The notes: generated by a model not told the origin, from the sequence alone. A DNA stretch of 64,000 nt from Streptomyces sp. SID12501 (GCF_010550245.1 NZ_JAAGLU010000016.1:124001-188000), one strand, 5' to 3'; numbered from the stretch's first letter, positions 28,901-39,408 are shown. Numbers and translations are program-made.

Positions 28901-29659
28901 TCACCCCTTCGCGAACCGTTTGAGCTGGGCCGACGACCCGTTGAAGAGGTTCTGGTCACCCGGCAGGGAGCCGCTGTTGTCGTACTGCCAGAACGTCCAG
29001 GACTTCCAGCCACCGGACGGCAGCGCCCCCGCGTCGGACGCGTCGTAGCGGGCCAGCCACAGCGCGTGCTTCGAGGTGAAGGAACTGCTGCTGTTCGTGC
29101 AGGTGTTCCACCAGTGGGCGGTCGTGTAGATGACCGGACGGCGGCCGGTGAGCCGGTCGACCTCGTTGCTGAAGGCCGTGATCCAACCGGCCATCTCCGC
29201 CTTGCCGAGGCCATAGCACTTGTTCTTGCCGTACGGGTTGTACTCGACGTCGAGCGCGGGTGGCAGCGTCCAGCCGTCCGCTCGCCAGGCCCCGCCGTTG
29301 CGCACGAAGTACCGGGCCTGGGTGATGCCGGACGACTTGTCAGGCAGAGCGAAGTGGTAGGCGCCGCGGATCAGGCCGGCGGCGCGTGAACCGTCGTACT
29401 GCCGGCCGAAGTACGGACTGCGGTAGGTGTGGGACTCGGTCGCCTTGATGTATACGAACGTGGCGCCCTTCGCCTTCGCGGACTGCCAGTCGACGTCCTT
29501 CTGGTGCGACGAGACGTCGTGCCCCTTCGGCTCACCCGCCGCCGAGACCGGAACCTCCGTCACGACGGTCCCGCCGATGGTGATCGCCGCCGCGGTGGCC
29601 GCGAGGGCGAGGGAGCGGCGGCGGAAGTGCTGGCGCAAGGGTCGGTGATCACGGGCCAT
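28901..29659 (-). CDS. Secreted GH25 muramidase (lysozyme)
   Basis: 252 residues. The N-terminus HFRRRSLALAATAAA with paired arginines suggests a Tat signal, cleaved near ~41. The GH25 fold follows: GHDVSSHQKDVDW with Asp48, TFVYIKATESHTYR, GAYHFALP, and the acidic pair in PPALDVEY (D137, E139). A C-terminal WTFWQYDNSGSLPG block completes the barrel. No separate wall-binding domain. Hydrolyses the MurNAc-GlcNAc bond of peptidoglycan. GGGGGGA precedes the ATG. Confidence 0.92.
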   Translation of the reverse strand: MARDHRPLRQHFRRRSLALAATAAAITIGGTVVTEVPVSAAGEPKGHDVSSHQKDVDWQSAKAKGATFVYIKATESHTYRSPYFGRQYDGSRAAGLIRGAYHFALPDKSSGITQARYFVRNGGAWRADGWTLPPALDVEYNPYGKNKCYGLGKAEMAGWITAFSNEVDRLTGRRPVIYTTAHWWNTCTNSSSSFTSKHALWLARYDASDAGALPSGGWKSWTFWQYDNSGSLPGDQNLFNGSSAQLKRFAKG

Positions 29660-29856
29660 GTGTCCCCCCGGAATGGCTGTGTGCGTGACAAATCTCCAGG
29701 AGGCTACTTGAAGATCAACCGATTTCCTGTGTTACTCGGCCAAAACGCGCACACGCGCCGATGTACGCGCTTACGCGCCCTTATGGTCCCCGGAGTTCCC
29801 CCCTACAGTGCCCTCGCCCGGCGTCGGCCCGGGACCGTGCCTGGCAGGATCGGGGC

Positions 29857-30579
29857 ATGGCCGAGCAGCGACGGGACGGAAGTGACGTGGGGAACGACGT
29901 GCGGGGGGCGGGTACGGCGGAGGGACGCGTCGTGTCCGACGAGACGGCGCGAGCCTGGGCCGGGCTCGTCGCGACGGCCCGCCGCACGGTGGCCGACGGC
30001 CTGGTGGTCGGGACCTCCGGCAACGTCTCCGTGCGTGTCGGGGACACCGTCCTGGTCACCCCGTCCGGCGTTCCGTACAAGCGGCTCACCCCCGGCGACA
30101 TCGTCGGCGTCGACCTGACCGGCCGCCAGATCCTCGGCACCCTGACCCCGACGAGCGAACTGCCCATGCACCTCGCCGTCTACCGCGCCACGGACGCCCG
30201 CGCGATCGTGCACACCCACGCCGTCCACGCGACCGCCGTCTCGACGCTCGTGCGGGAGCTGCCGCTGATCCACTACATGGCGGGCGACCTCGGCGGCCCC
30301 GTCCGAGTCGCCCCGTATGCGACATACGGCACGGAGGAGTTGGCCGAGAACGTGCTCCGGGCCCTGGCCGACCGCGCCGCCTGCCTCCTCCAGAACCACG
30401 GCACGCTCGCCCACGGTGCCACCCTCGACCAGGCGTACGACCGCACCGCCCAGCTGGAGTGGATGTGCCGCGTCTGGCTGACGGCGTCCTCCCTGCCCGG
30501 ACTGTCCCCGACACTCCTGTCGGAGGAACAGGTGGGAGAGGCGGCGGAACGGCTCAAGGGGTACGGGCAGCGGGGGTAG
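29857..30579 (+). CDS. Class II aldolase/adducin family protein
   Basis: 240 residues resembling L-fuculose-phosphate aldolase. Motifs: VGTSGNVSVRVGDTVLVTPSGVPYKRLTPGDIV, LPMHLAVYRATDARAIVHTHAVHATA with the zinc histidines HTH, and LLQNHGTLAHG with the third histidine. The ATG at 29857 with AGGATCGGG upstream is preferred to upstream in-frame starts. Substrate unknown; probably cleaves a sugar or methylthio-sugar phosphate. Divergent from the muramidase gene. Confidence 0.85.
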   Translation: MAEQRRDGSDVGNDVRGAGTAEGRVVSDETARAWAGLVATARRTVADGLVVGTSGNVSVRVGDTVLVTPSGVPYKRLTPGDIVGVDLTGRQILGTLTPTSELPMHLAVYRATDARAIVHTHAVHATAVSTLVRELPLIHYMAGDLGGPVRVAPYATYGTEELAENVLRALADRAACLLQNHGTLAHGATLDQAYDRTAQLEWMCRVWLTASSLPGLSPTLLSEEQVGEAAERLKGYGQRG

Positions 30580-30672
30580 TGGGCGTAGTGGGAGGGGAGA
30601 GGCCTCACTCCCACTCCCTTCTTCTGGCTTCTCCCACTGGCCGTCGGAGCGCTCCGCACCGAGACTGGGTGC

Positions 30673-31809
30673 GTGCGCCCAGTCACCGCGACGGCCGCTG
30701 CCGTCACCGCAGCCCTGGCAGCAGGCGCCGCCAGTGTCGCCGCCGGCCGCTACGCCAGCGACGCCGCCCTCAAGGTGCCCCCGGGCAGGCCCCTGCCCGC
30801 CGAACCCCGGCTCACCGTGCACTCCACCGCCGCCGGCCGGGTCGTGCTCACCCGCGCCCTGGCCTCCCGGCGCCCCGGCACCTACGGCCTCGCCGGTGAC
30901 AGGACCCATGCCGTCGTCGGTCCCGTCCTGGACCACGCGGCCCACTCCGCCGACACCGTCGTACGCCGCCTCGAACGGGTCACCCACGGCACCCTCGAAC
31001 CCCGCGACAAGGTCTGGCTCACCCCGAACGTGCACGTCGGCGATCCCGGCACCGCTCTCGGGCTCGACCACCTCGACATCGAGATCCCCGGCGAACTCGG
31101 CGCCCTGCCCGCCTGGTTCGTGCCCGGGGCCCGCAGCACCTGGGTGATCACCGTGCACGGACTCGGCGCCACCCGCGAGCACCCCCTGAACGTCCTGCCG
31201 TTCCTGCACCGCCAGCGGTTCCCGGTCCTCGATCTCGCCTACCGGGGCGATCCCGGCGCGCCCCGGCCCCAGGACGGCCTCGGTCACCTCGGCGAGACAG
31301 AGTGGCGCGACCTCGACGCGGCGATCAGGTACGCCCTGAGCCACGGCGCCGAGCATGTCGTCCTGTACGGCTGGTCCACCGGCGCCACCATGGCACTGCG
31401 GGCCGCCGCCCGCTCCGCGCTGCGCGACCGGGTCTCCGGGCTGGTCCTGGACTCGCCGGTGCTCAGCTGGGAGACCACCCTGCGCGCCCTCGCCACGGCC
31501 CGCCGCACCCCGGGCGCGCTGCTCCCGCTGGCCGTGCGTGCCGCCCAGGGCCGCACCGGTCTGCACGGTGGCCCCGAGGGACCCGCCGCCCATGCCGCCG
31601 ACCCCGCCCGCCTCACCGTCCCGGCCCTGATCCTCCACGGCCCCGCCGACACGATCGCACCGTGGGGCCCCTCCCGCCGTCTCGCGGCCCGCCGGCCCGA
31701 CCTGATCACCCTGCACCAGGTCCAGGACGCCCCGCACGGCGCGATGTGGAACGCCGACCCGGCGGCGTACGAGGAAACCCTGCGCCGCTTCCTGACCCCG
31801 CTGATGTAG
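30673..31809 (+). CDS. Alpha/beta hydrolase, probably secreted or membrane-attached
   Basis: 378 residues. The hydrophobic N-terminus (VTATAAAVTAALAAGAASVAAG, ~4-25) looks like a signal or anchor. The hydrolase core has VHGLGATREHP as oxyanion region, the nucleophile elbow GWSTGATMAL, and a C-terminal LILHGPADTIAPW acidic region and DAPHGAMW histidine. GTG start. Substrate unknown. Confidence 0.8.
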   Translation: MRPVTATAAAVTAALAAGAASVAAGRYASDAALKVPPGRPLPAEPRLTVHSTAAGRVVLTRALASRRPGTYGLAGDRTHAVVGPVLDHAAHSADTVVRRLERVTHGTLEPRDKVWLTPNVHVGDPGTALGLDHLDIEIPGELGALPAWFVPGARSTWVITVHGLGATREHPLNVLPFLHRQRFPVLDLAYRGDPGAPRPQDGLGHLGETEWRDLDAAIRYALSHGAEHVVLYGWSTGATMALRAAARSALRDRVSGLVLDSPVLSWETTLRALATARRTPGALLPLAVRAAQGRTGLHGGPEGPAAHAADPARLTVPALILHGPADTIAPWGPSRRLAARRPDLITLHQVQDAPHGAMWNADPAAYEETLRRFLTPLM

Positions 31810-31915
31810 GCACCCCGGCCGCCCCGCCGTCGGCGGTCCCAACCGTCTCCCGCGCCGCGAAACGCCAGGTCCGCAGCCCTCTGCCCACGCGCCGCCGCAC
31901 TACACGCTCCCTTCC

Positions 31916-31942
31916 GTTCAAGCCTGGACCACTGGCTTGAAC
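31916..31942. other. Perfect 9-bp inverted repeat between hydrolase and hypothetical gene
   Basis: gttcaagcc-N9-ggcttgaac, 107 bp after the hydrolase stop and ~100 bp before the next start. It could be an operator for the downstream gene or a weak terminator; there is no U-tract. Confidence 0.35.
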
Positions 31943-32044
31943 ACCCCCTTGGACCCCCGCCCGAACCCCCTCCTCCGGCCGGCCCTGTGGCCCGCCGTGC
32001 CATTCCGTTTGGGTTTTCGGACCGTCAACCGGAAGACTGCACCC

Positions 32045-33457
32045 GTGACGTCCCGTATCCCGCGCGACTCCAGGCTTCGACTTGTCCGCCCGCGACCCCT
32101 GGCCGCCGCCCCACGAGCGATGAACCAGCGGCGCTCGCGCCGCCCCGCCCCGCGTCCGCCCGAGGGCACACCGGCCCCGGCGGAACTGGCCAGAATGGCC
32201 CGCTCCGGTCTGGCCGGCGCGGCCCGCGTGGCCCGCTGGGCCGACCCCTCCCTGCGGCCCGGCCACGACGGCGGGTCCTCCGACGGCAGGGGCACCCTGT
32301 CCCACGCCACCGCCGAACGGGCCGCCTCCGAACTGGGGCTGACCTCGGATCAGGTCCGCCACGACTGGGACACCGCCCGACTCGCCGGACTCGTCGAGGT
32401 GCACGGTGACATCGCGCGCCCCGGCTGGCGCCTGCGCGCCTGGAACCGCGACGACAGCGCCGTACTGCGCGGCTGGGTCGCGCTCTTCGACGCCTGGTCG
32501 ATCGCCCACCCCGAGGAGGCGGACCACGAGCCCGCCGCCGTCGCCGAGGTCGTCTCCGCGATGCCCCAGGTGCTCTCCTTCCTCCAGCTGTCCGCGGGAC
32601 CCGTCCCCATGGAACAGCTCCTGGACCTCCTGGAGCAGCGGGTCACGGAACTGCGCACCGAACGCTGCGAGATCCCCTACGGCCCCCAGCCCGAGCCGGT
32701 GGCGCAGCAGCCGGAGGCGCCCCCCGTCGAGGACACCCCGCTCGCCCCCCTCCTCGACTGGGCCCTGCACGCCCTGGCCTCCGTCGGCGCCCTCACCTAC
32801 GGCGACGGCCAGGCCACGCTCACCCCGCTCGGCAGCTGGGCGGTGTGGGTCAAGCTGGAGCAGATCTGCGTCGCCGCGCAGAGCCCGGCCGGCAACATCG
32901 AGCAGAACGCCGAGGACATGCTGCGCGGCTGCTCCCAGCTGCGCCCCAACGCGGCCCGCGCCGAGTACCGGGCCTGGCTCGCCGCCCGCCCCGTCGGCAG
33001 CGCCGTCGCCGAGCTCCTCGACGCCGCCCGCGGTGAGGACGCCCTGCTGCGCGGTCTCGCCTTCGAGGCGCTGCGCGTGGTCGGCGGCCCCGCCGAGCCC
33101 GACGTGCGCGCCGTGACGGAGAAGACCCCGCTGCGGCCGTACGCCCTGCTGTGGCTGGCCGAGCACGACGGGATCGACCCTGAGGACGCCTACGAGGTGC
33201 TCACCCGCGAGGAGGCCACCTGGATGTGGGTCGACACCGCCGCGGCCGTCGCCGACCACGGCGAGGCGCCGCTGCTCGTGCGGCATCTGGAGTCCGCGGT
33301 GCAGCCGACCATCCCCGCGCTCCTCGACGAGGTGCGCGCGGTCGGCCACCCCCGCACCGTCCAGGTCCTGGTCGCCCTCGCCGCCGGCCACCCCGACCCG
33401 GCCCTCGCCAAGGCCGTACGCCGCGCCGCCTTCCAGGTGCACACCGGAGGCAGCTGA
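32045..33457 (+). CDS. Conserved hypothetical protein, helical, ~470 residues
   Basis: I do not recognise a named family. The protein is soluble with a basic N-terminus, a possible winged-helix stretch (LSHATAERAASELGLTSDQVRHDWDTARLAGLVEVHG), and a long Ala/Leu/Glu-rich C-terminal region that looks like HEAT-type helical repeats (LLRGLAFEALRVVGG..., VQVLVALAAGHPDPALAKAVRRAAFQ). The start is uncertain: GTG 32045 has GGAAG nine bases upstream, while ATG 32120 would remove 25 basic residues. A single gene, convergent with the VOC gene. Confidence 0.7.
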   Translation: MTSRIPRDSRLRLVRPRPLAAAPRAMNQRRSRRPAPRPPEGTPAPAELARMARSGLAGAARVARWADPSLRPGHDGGSSDGRGTLSHATAERAASELGLTSDQVRHDWDTARLAGLVEVHGDIARPGWRLRAWNRDDSAVLRGWVALFDAWSIAHPEEADHEPAAVAEVVSAMPQVLSFLQLSAGPVPMEQLLDLLEQRVTELRTERCEIPYGPQPEPVAQQPEAPPVEDTPLAPLLDWALHALASVGALTYGDGQATLTPLGSWAVWVKLEQICVAAQSPAGNIEQNAEDMLRGCSQLRPNAARAEYRAWLAARPVGSAVAELLDAARGEDALLRGLAFEALRVVGGPAEPDVRAVTEKTPLRPYALLWLAEHDGIDPEDAYEVLTREEATWMWVDTAAAVADHGEAPLLVRHLESAVQPTIPALLDEVRAVGHPRTVQVLVALAAGHPDPALAKAVRRAAFQVHTGGS

Positions 33458-33638
33458 AGGCTCCGCCGGCCGTGCGGTTGGACTGTCGCGGGCCGGTGTG
33501 GCCCGGCCGCGCCCACGCGGCGGAGCCGCACCGCCGCAGTCGCCCGCCCTCGCGGGCCGCGGTGGCGCGCCCGGCTTCCACCGAGGCCGCGCAGTCGTAC
33601 CGCACGGCGGCCTCGGGCTGCCCTGGGGGAGGACGGGG

Positions 33639-34058
33639 TCAGGCCTGTATCTCCGGCGCGTACGTACCGAAGCTCCAGATGTTGCCCTCGATGTCGCGTG
33701 CCATGTAGTCGCGCGAGCCGTATTCCTGGTCCGTCGGGGGCATCAGGATGTCCGCGCCGTGCTCCACGGCCTGCAGGTGGTGTGCGTCGACGTCGTCCAC
33801 GACGACGTACACCCCGCACGGGCCCGCGTCCTTCATCGCCGTGTCGAAGACGCCGCCGCGGCCCTTCGAGCCGAGCATCACCGCGCCGTTGCCCTGCACC
33901 AGCTCGGCGTGCAGCACCGAGCCGTCCTCCCCCTCGTACACCGACGCCTCGGTGAAGCCGAAAGCCTCCGTGAGCTGCCGGATCGCCGCCTTCGCGTCCG
34001 CGTACACCAGTGTCGGGTAGACGCTGGGACGCCCGCCGCCCGTGCCTGCCATGCCCAT
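33639..34058 (-). CDS. VOC (glyoxalase/bleomycin-resistance fold) family protein
   Basis: 139 residues with two beta-alpha-beta-beta-beta units: VYPTLVYADAKAAIRQLTEAFGFTE and CGVYVVVDDVDAHHLQAVEHGADIL, ending EGNIWSFGTYAPE with a likely metal glutamate. AGGGAG precedes the ATG at 34058. A second ATG six bases on is possible. Substrate unknown. Confidence 0.83.
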   Translation of the reverse strand: MGMAGTGGGRPSVYPTLVYADAKAAIRQLTEAFGFTEASVYEGEDGSVLHAELVQGNGAVMLGSKGRGGVFDTAMKDAGPCGVYVVVDDVDAHHLQAVEHGADILMPPTDQEYGSRDYMARDIEGNIWSFGTYAPEIQA

Positions 34059-34199
34059 CACACTCCCTGGGTCCCGCTGTCGGACAACCGGAGACCGGAC
34101 AACCGGAAACCGGAAAAAATGGCCTGCGCCCAGTCTTGCACCGGCCACTGACAACGCCCTGGAAAGCAGCCCCGCGCCCGCCCCGTTCCGTCGCCCCGC

Positions 34200-35093
34200 T
34201 CAGCGGAACGTGTCGCAGCGGGCCGTGTCCCCGGTGCGGTACCCCTCGTGGAACCACTGCCGGCGCTGCTTCGCCGAGCCGTGCGTCCATGTCTCCGGTG
34301 TCACCCGGCCCTGGAAGCGCTCCTGGATGCGGTCGTCGCCCACGGCCGCCGCCGCGTCCAGACCGTCCCGGATGTCGGCGTCCGTGAGGCTGGTGATCAG
34401 CGGGCGGCCCGTCGACCCGTCGTTCGTCGTGGTCGCGTGGTTGGCCCACACGCCCGCGTAGCAGTCGGCCTGGAGCTCCACCCGTACCGCGTTGCTGTTC
34501 GCGCCCGTACGGCCGTCCTGGGACCTGCCCAGGGTGCCCATGAGGTCCTGGACGTGGTGCCCGTACTCATGCGCCACCACGTACGCCTGTGCGAACGGGC
34601 CGCCGTCGGCGCCGAACGTCGTCCGCAGCTCGTCGAAGAAGCCCAGATCGAGATAGACCTTGCGGTCGCCGGGACAGTAGAACGGGCCCACCGCAGAGGT
34701 CGCCGTGCCGCACGCGGTGGCCACCCGCTCGCTGAAGACCACGGTAGGAGACCGCGTGTACGCGCCCCGGCCACCACGGGTGAATTCCGCGTTCCAGAAG
34801 TCCTGGACGCTGTTGACCACCGCCACGATGCGGCAGTCGTCCTTGGTGTTCGCGTCCCGGCCGGTCCGGCAGGTCTGCTGCACCTGCGCGAGGGAGGATG
34901 CGGTCGCCGTGGGCCCGTCGCCGCCGGAGGACAGGCCCAGCTGGTCCGGGCCGACACCGAAGAACAGCCCCAGAAGGAGCGCGAGCAGGGCGCCGATGCC
35001 ACCCCCGACGGTCGCCCTGCCACCCGGGACCCGGCTGCCGCGTACGTCCTGCACCTCGGAGGTGTCGAGATCGGCGTCGTCGTCGAACTGCAT
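34200..35093 (-). CDS. Membrane-anchored neutral zinc metallopeptidase
   Basis: 297 residues of the YpfJ/KPN_02809-type family. An acidic cytosolic start (MQFDDDADLDTSEVQDV) and one span at ~33-52 (IGALLALLLGLFFGVGP) precede the outer domain. That domain has VVAHEYGHHVQDLMG as HExxH-type zinc site, a downstream LQADCYAGVWA with the expected acidic ligand, and cysteine pairs likely forming disulfides. I chose ATG 35093 because AGGA sits just before it; the longer reading frame overlaps the divergent ABC-F leader. Confidence 0.87.
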   Translation of the reverse strand: MQFDDDADLDTSEVQDVRGSRVPGGRATVGGGIGALLALLLGLFFGVGPDQLGLSSGGDGPTATASSLAQVQQTCRTGRDANTKDDCRIVAVVNSVQDFWNAEFTRGGRGAYTRSPTVVFSERVATACGTATSAVGPFYCPGDRKVYLDLGFFDELRTTFGADGGPFAQAYVVAHEYGHHVQDLMGTLGRSQDGRTGANSNAVRVELQADCYAGVWANHATTTNDGSTGRPLITSLTDADIRDGLDAAAAVGDDRIQERFQGRVTPETWTHGSAKQRRQWFHEGYRTGDTARCDTFR

Positions 35094-35292
35094 GGCGTCA
35101 TCCTGATACGCGGCCTGAGCTGCGGTGTCGGACGGAGGTCCGAACGGGGGACCCGTCCCGAACACCTGCACGCAGAGAAAGTGCTTGCACGACCCCGTTA
35201 GACTTGCCCCATGGCCTGTCTCCTCGCGCATTAGACGGCGGGAAAGTCCTCAGCCGCCCACCCCGCCAACAACCCCGCCCTGGAGTCTGTCC

Positions 35293-36891
<1,599 letters not shown>

Positions 36892-36893
36892 CC

Positions 36894-36996
36894 GATCGTC
36901 CGGCCTCGGCCGACGGTCACGGTCGCTTGATCGAATCGCTGATCCACTTCCTCTGGATCATTCGGCCGATCCGTGATCCATCATCTGAGTGAGATC
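36894..36996. promoter_or_regulatory. Cluster of seven GATC sites between ABC-F gene and gbn
   Basis: GATC occurs at 36894, 36929, 36941, 36956, 36968, 36975 and 36993, and again at 37223. In DNA of ~72% GC one expects about one GATC per 400 bp. The next gene encodes Gbn, a nucleoid protein known to prefer GATC, so this is a plausible dense Gbn landing site near its own gene. Confidence 0.6.
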
Positions 36997-37030
36997 TCCT
37001 CATACCGAGGTGTGTCCTACATCCATTTCG

Positions 37031-37063
37031 CGGCCGGGCCCTTCATCGACAAGGGCCCGGCCG
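37031..37063 (+). terminator. Strong hairpin terminator after the ABC-F gene
   Basis: Perfect 13-bp arms (cggccgggccctt and aagggcccggccg) with a 7-nt loop, 140 bp after the ABC-F stop. No U-tract. Separates ABC-F from gbn. Confidence 0.7.
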
Positions 37064-37124
37064 TCGCGCGTTCCTGACCAGGCACTTCGCGGAACAACTC
37101 GTTCGGCCGTACGGACAAGTCTGT

Positions 37125-37143
37125 GCGGAATCAGTGATTCCGC
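37125..37143. promoter_or_regulatory. 19-nt perfect palindrome in the gbn upstream region
   Basis: gcggaatca-g-tgattccgc, arms of 9 bp around one base, ~124 bp before the gbn start. Compact symmetric site typical of a helix-turn-helix dimer operator. Binding protein unknown. Confidence 0.45.
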
Positions 37144-37266
37144 TTGTGGGGACGTGCTCCTGTCGTCAAAACCTTGTCTCACGGACCTTGCCGAATGGGT
37201 GGCCATGAGGCGCTTGAGGGGTGATCATGAGAGGACCAGAGCGCACTTCCGCACGAGGAGGCACGG

Positions 37267-37488
37267 GTGGCCGAGACTCTGAAGAAGGGCAGCCGGGTTA
37301 CCGGCGCCGCGCGCGACAAGCTCGCGGCAGACCTGAAGAAGAAGTACGACTCCGGTGCGAGCATTCGAGCGCTGGCCGAAGAAACCGGTCGCTCGTATGG
37401 CTTCGTACACCGGATGCTCAGCGAGTCGGGCGTCACGCTCCGTGGCCGGGGCGGGGCGACACGGGGCAAGAAGGCCACTTCGGCCTGA
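37267..37488 (+). CDS. gbn: Small GATC-binding nucleoid-associated protein Gbn
   Basis: 73 residues, basic at both ends, with one helix-turn-helix (SIRALAEETGRSYGFVHRML at ~30-49). It matches the SCO1839 protein of S. coelicolor, described as Gbn, in length, sequence and neighbours (enoyl-CoA hydratase downstream, ABC-F upstream). Gbn binds widely across the chromosome at GATC-containing sites and affects development. GTG start with GAGGAGG seven bases upstream; followed by a strong terminator, so monocistronic. Confidence 0.9.
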   Translation: MAETLKKGSRVTGAARDKLAADLKKKYDSGASIRALAEETGRSYGFVHRMLSESGVTLRGRGGATRGKKATSA

Positions 37489-37514
37489 TCCCCGACGACT
37501 CGTCGGTTTCGATG

Positions 37515-37554
37515 GTGACCACCCGGTCGGTCTGCTGACCGGCCGGGTGGTTAC
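37515..37554 (+). terminator. Terminator of gbn
   Basis: 18-bp arms (37515-37532 and 37537-37554) with two G-U positions and a tgct loop, starting 27 bp after the gbn stop. Very stable. Confidence 0.8.
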
Positions 37555-37567
37555 TGTGCAGTCACTT

Positions 37568-37595
37568 AGGTGCGTCCCGCAAGGGGCACGCACCT
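37568..37595 (+). other. Leader hairpin before the enoyl-CoA hydratase gene
   Basis: aggtgcgt-N12-acgcacct, perfect 8-bp arms, ending 29 bp before the ATG. May be part of the gbn terminator region or a 5' leader structure. Confidence 0.35.
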
Positions 37596-37624
37596 GATCC
37601 GACCGCACTCATCGGAGGCGCCCC

Positions 37625-38446
37625 ATGGCTTCGTTCGACCAGGACGTTGTTGGTCAAGGTCCCGAAGTTTCCGTACTCGACAAGGACGGCGTACGGCTCA
37701 CCGTCGACGACGCGGTCGCCACGGTGACGCTGTCCAACCCGGCCAAGCGCAACGCGCAGAGCCCCGCTCTGTGGCGGGCGCTGGCCGAGGCGGGCCGACT
37801 GCTGCCGGGCACCGTGCGTGTCGTCGTGCTGCGCGCCGAGGGCAAGTCTTTCTCGGCCGGACTCGACCGACAGGCGTTCACGCCCGAGGGCTTCGACGGC
37901 GAGCCGTCGTTCATCGACCTCGCGCGCAGCGACGACGCCACCCTGGACGGCACCATCGCCGAGTACCAGGAGGGCTTCACCTGGTGGCGGCGCAGCGACC
38001 TCGTGTCCATCGCCGTCGTCCAGGGGCACGCCGTCGGCGCGGGCTTCCAGCTCGCGCTCGCCTGTGACCTGCGCGTCGTCGCCGACGACGTGCAGTTCGC
38101 CATGCGCGAGACAAGCCTGGGCCTCGTCCCCGACCTGACGGGCACCCATCCGCTCGTCGGCCTGGTCGGCTACGCCCGCGCGCTGGAGATCTGCGCGACC
38201 GGCCGCTTCGTCCAGGCCGAGGAGGCCGTGAACACGGGCCTCGCCAACATCGCCGTGCCCGCCGAGCAGCTCGACGGCGCCGTACGCGAACTGCTCGCCG
38301 CGCTGCTCGCCGCGCCCCGCGACGCCCTCGTCGAGACGAAGGCGCTGCTGCGCGGCGTCCAGGGCCGGACGTACGACGAACAGCGCACCGCCGAACGTGC
38401 CGCCCAGGCCCGTCGGCTGCGGGATCTGGCGGGCGTCGGCGACTGA
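37625..38446 (+). CDS. Enoyl-CoA hydratase/isomerase family protein
   Basis: 273 residues, crotonase fold. DDAVATVTLSNPAKRNAQSPALWRALAEAG opens the domain, VVVLRAEGKSFSAGLDRQAF gives the first oxyanion-hole strand, and AVVQGHAVGAGFQLALACDLRVVADD the second. Hydrates or isomerises acyl-CoA. GGAGG precedes the ATG. Single gene, conserved next to gbn. Confidence 0.9.
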   Translation: MASFDQDVVGQGPEVSVLDKDGVRLTVDDAVATVTLSNPAKRNAQSPALWRALAEAGRLLPGTVRVVVLRAEGKSFSAGLDRQAFTPEGFDGEPSFIDLARSDDATLDGTIAEYQEGFTWWRRSDLVSIAVVQGHAVGAGFQLALACDLRVVADDVQFAMRETSLGLVPDLTGTHPLVGLVGYARALEICATGRFVQAEEAVNTGLANIAVPAEQLDGAVRELLAALLAAPRDALVETKALLRGVQGRTYDEQRTAERAAQARRLRDLAGVGD

Positions 38447-38662
38447 CCCCCGCCCGCACACGCCCATGAGGGGCCGCTGCCGTGGGCGGTGGCCCCTGGT
38501 TTTCGTCTGTGGCGCACCTGTCCGCTGCTCGAACCGAGCGGCGCGGCGGTTCTTGGCGCGGTCGCAGACGCCTGTATCGCCTGCCTGCCGCATCCCCGGC
38601 GCGGGTTCGCCCGACCCCGCCTACTGTGGGCCGTGGAGGACGACCGAAAGGGATGTACGGCG

Positions 38663-39163
38663 ATGACCGACATGACCCGGCGGAACCGGCCCGAGCAGCC
38701 CGAGAACGAGGGCGACGACCCGCCGGCCGACCCGCTCCGGAAGACGAACGTCACCAGACGCGGTGGCGGCGACCCCGCCGGCCGGGGGCGCACCACGATC
38801 GCCGACGGAGTCGTCGAGAAGATCGCCGGGCTCGCCGCCCGTGACGTCCTCGGCGTGCACGCCATGGGCAGCGGCCTGTCCCGGACCTTCGGCGTGGTCC
38901 GCGACCGGGTGCCGGGCGGCGCCTCGAAGTCCGTCAGTCGCGGTGTGAAGGCCGAGGTCGGTGAGGTGCAGACGGCCCTCGACCTGGAGATCGTCGTCGA
39001 GTACGGCGTCTCCATCGGCGACGTGGCCCGGGCCGTGCGCGAGAACGTCATCGCCGCCGTCGAGCGCATGACCGGCCTGGAGGTCGTCGAGGTCAACATC
39101 GCGGTGACGGACGTCAAGCTGCCCGAGGAAGAGGAAGAAGAACCCGAACCGCGGCTGCAGTGA
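38663..39163 (+). CDS. Asp23/Gls24 family envelope stress response protein
   Basis: 166 residues. A charged N-terminus is followed by the Asp23 domain (GRTTIADGVVEKIAGLAARDVLGVHAMG, LEIVVEYGVSIGDVARAVRENVIAAVERMTGLEVVEVNIAV), then an acidic Glu-rich tail. Asp23 proteins form membrane-attached fibres via an AmaP anchor; an AmaP-like gene closes this cluster. First of five tightly spaced genes. Confidence 0.88.
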   Translation: MTDMTRRNRPEQPENEGDDPPADPLRKTNVTRRGGGDPAGRGRTTIADGVVEKIAGLAARDVLGVHAMGSGLSRTFGVVRDRVPGGASKSVSRGVKAEVGEVQTALDLEIVVEYGVSIGDVARAVRENVIAAVERMTGLEVVEVNIAVTDVKLPEEEEEEPEPRLQ

Positions 39164-39216
39164 CGGATTCGGGGCATCGGAAAGGGACCGGAAGAGGACC
39201 GGGAAGGCAGGGCAGC

Positions 39217-39402
39217 ATGAGCATCGCCGTGATCGGCATGATCGCCGGAATGGCGCTGGGATTCGCCGGGTACTTCGGCGGCTTCGGCGCGTTTTTGCTG
39301 GTGGCCGCCCTGGGCGCCCTCGGCTTCGTCGTCGGCCGGTTCCTGGAGGGCGACCTGGACCTGGGCGACTTCTTCCGCACCCGCGACGACAGACGGCGCT
39401 GA
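39217..39402 (+). CDS. Small DUF2273-type membrane protein
   Basis: 61 residues, almost wholly hydrophobic (MSIAVIGMIAGMALGFAGYF then LLVAALGALGFVVGRFLEG) with an acidic and basic end DLDLGDFFRTRDDRRR. Such proteins sit in Asp23 clusters of actinobacteria and Firmicutes. A GTG at 39160 overlapping the previous stop is an alternative start that would add 19 polar residues. Confidence 0.78.
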   Translation: MSIAVIGMIAGMALGFAGYFGGFGAFLLVAALGALGFVVGRFLEGDLDLGDFFRTRDDRRR

Positions 39403-39408
39403 CGCCCC

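Noticed and set aside
29660..29856. c-di-AMP (ydaO) riboswitch before the GH25 muramidase, as seen for some Streptomyces wall hydrolases
   Set aside because: The leader is short and the conserved ydaO blocks are not present.
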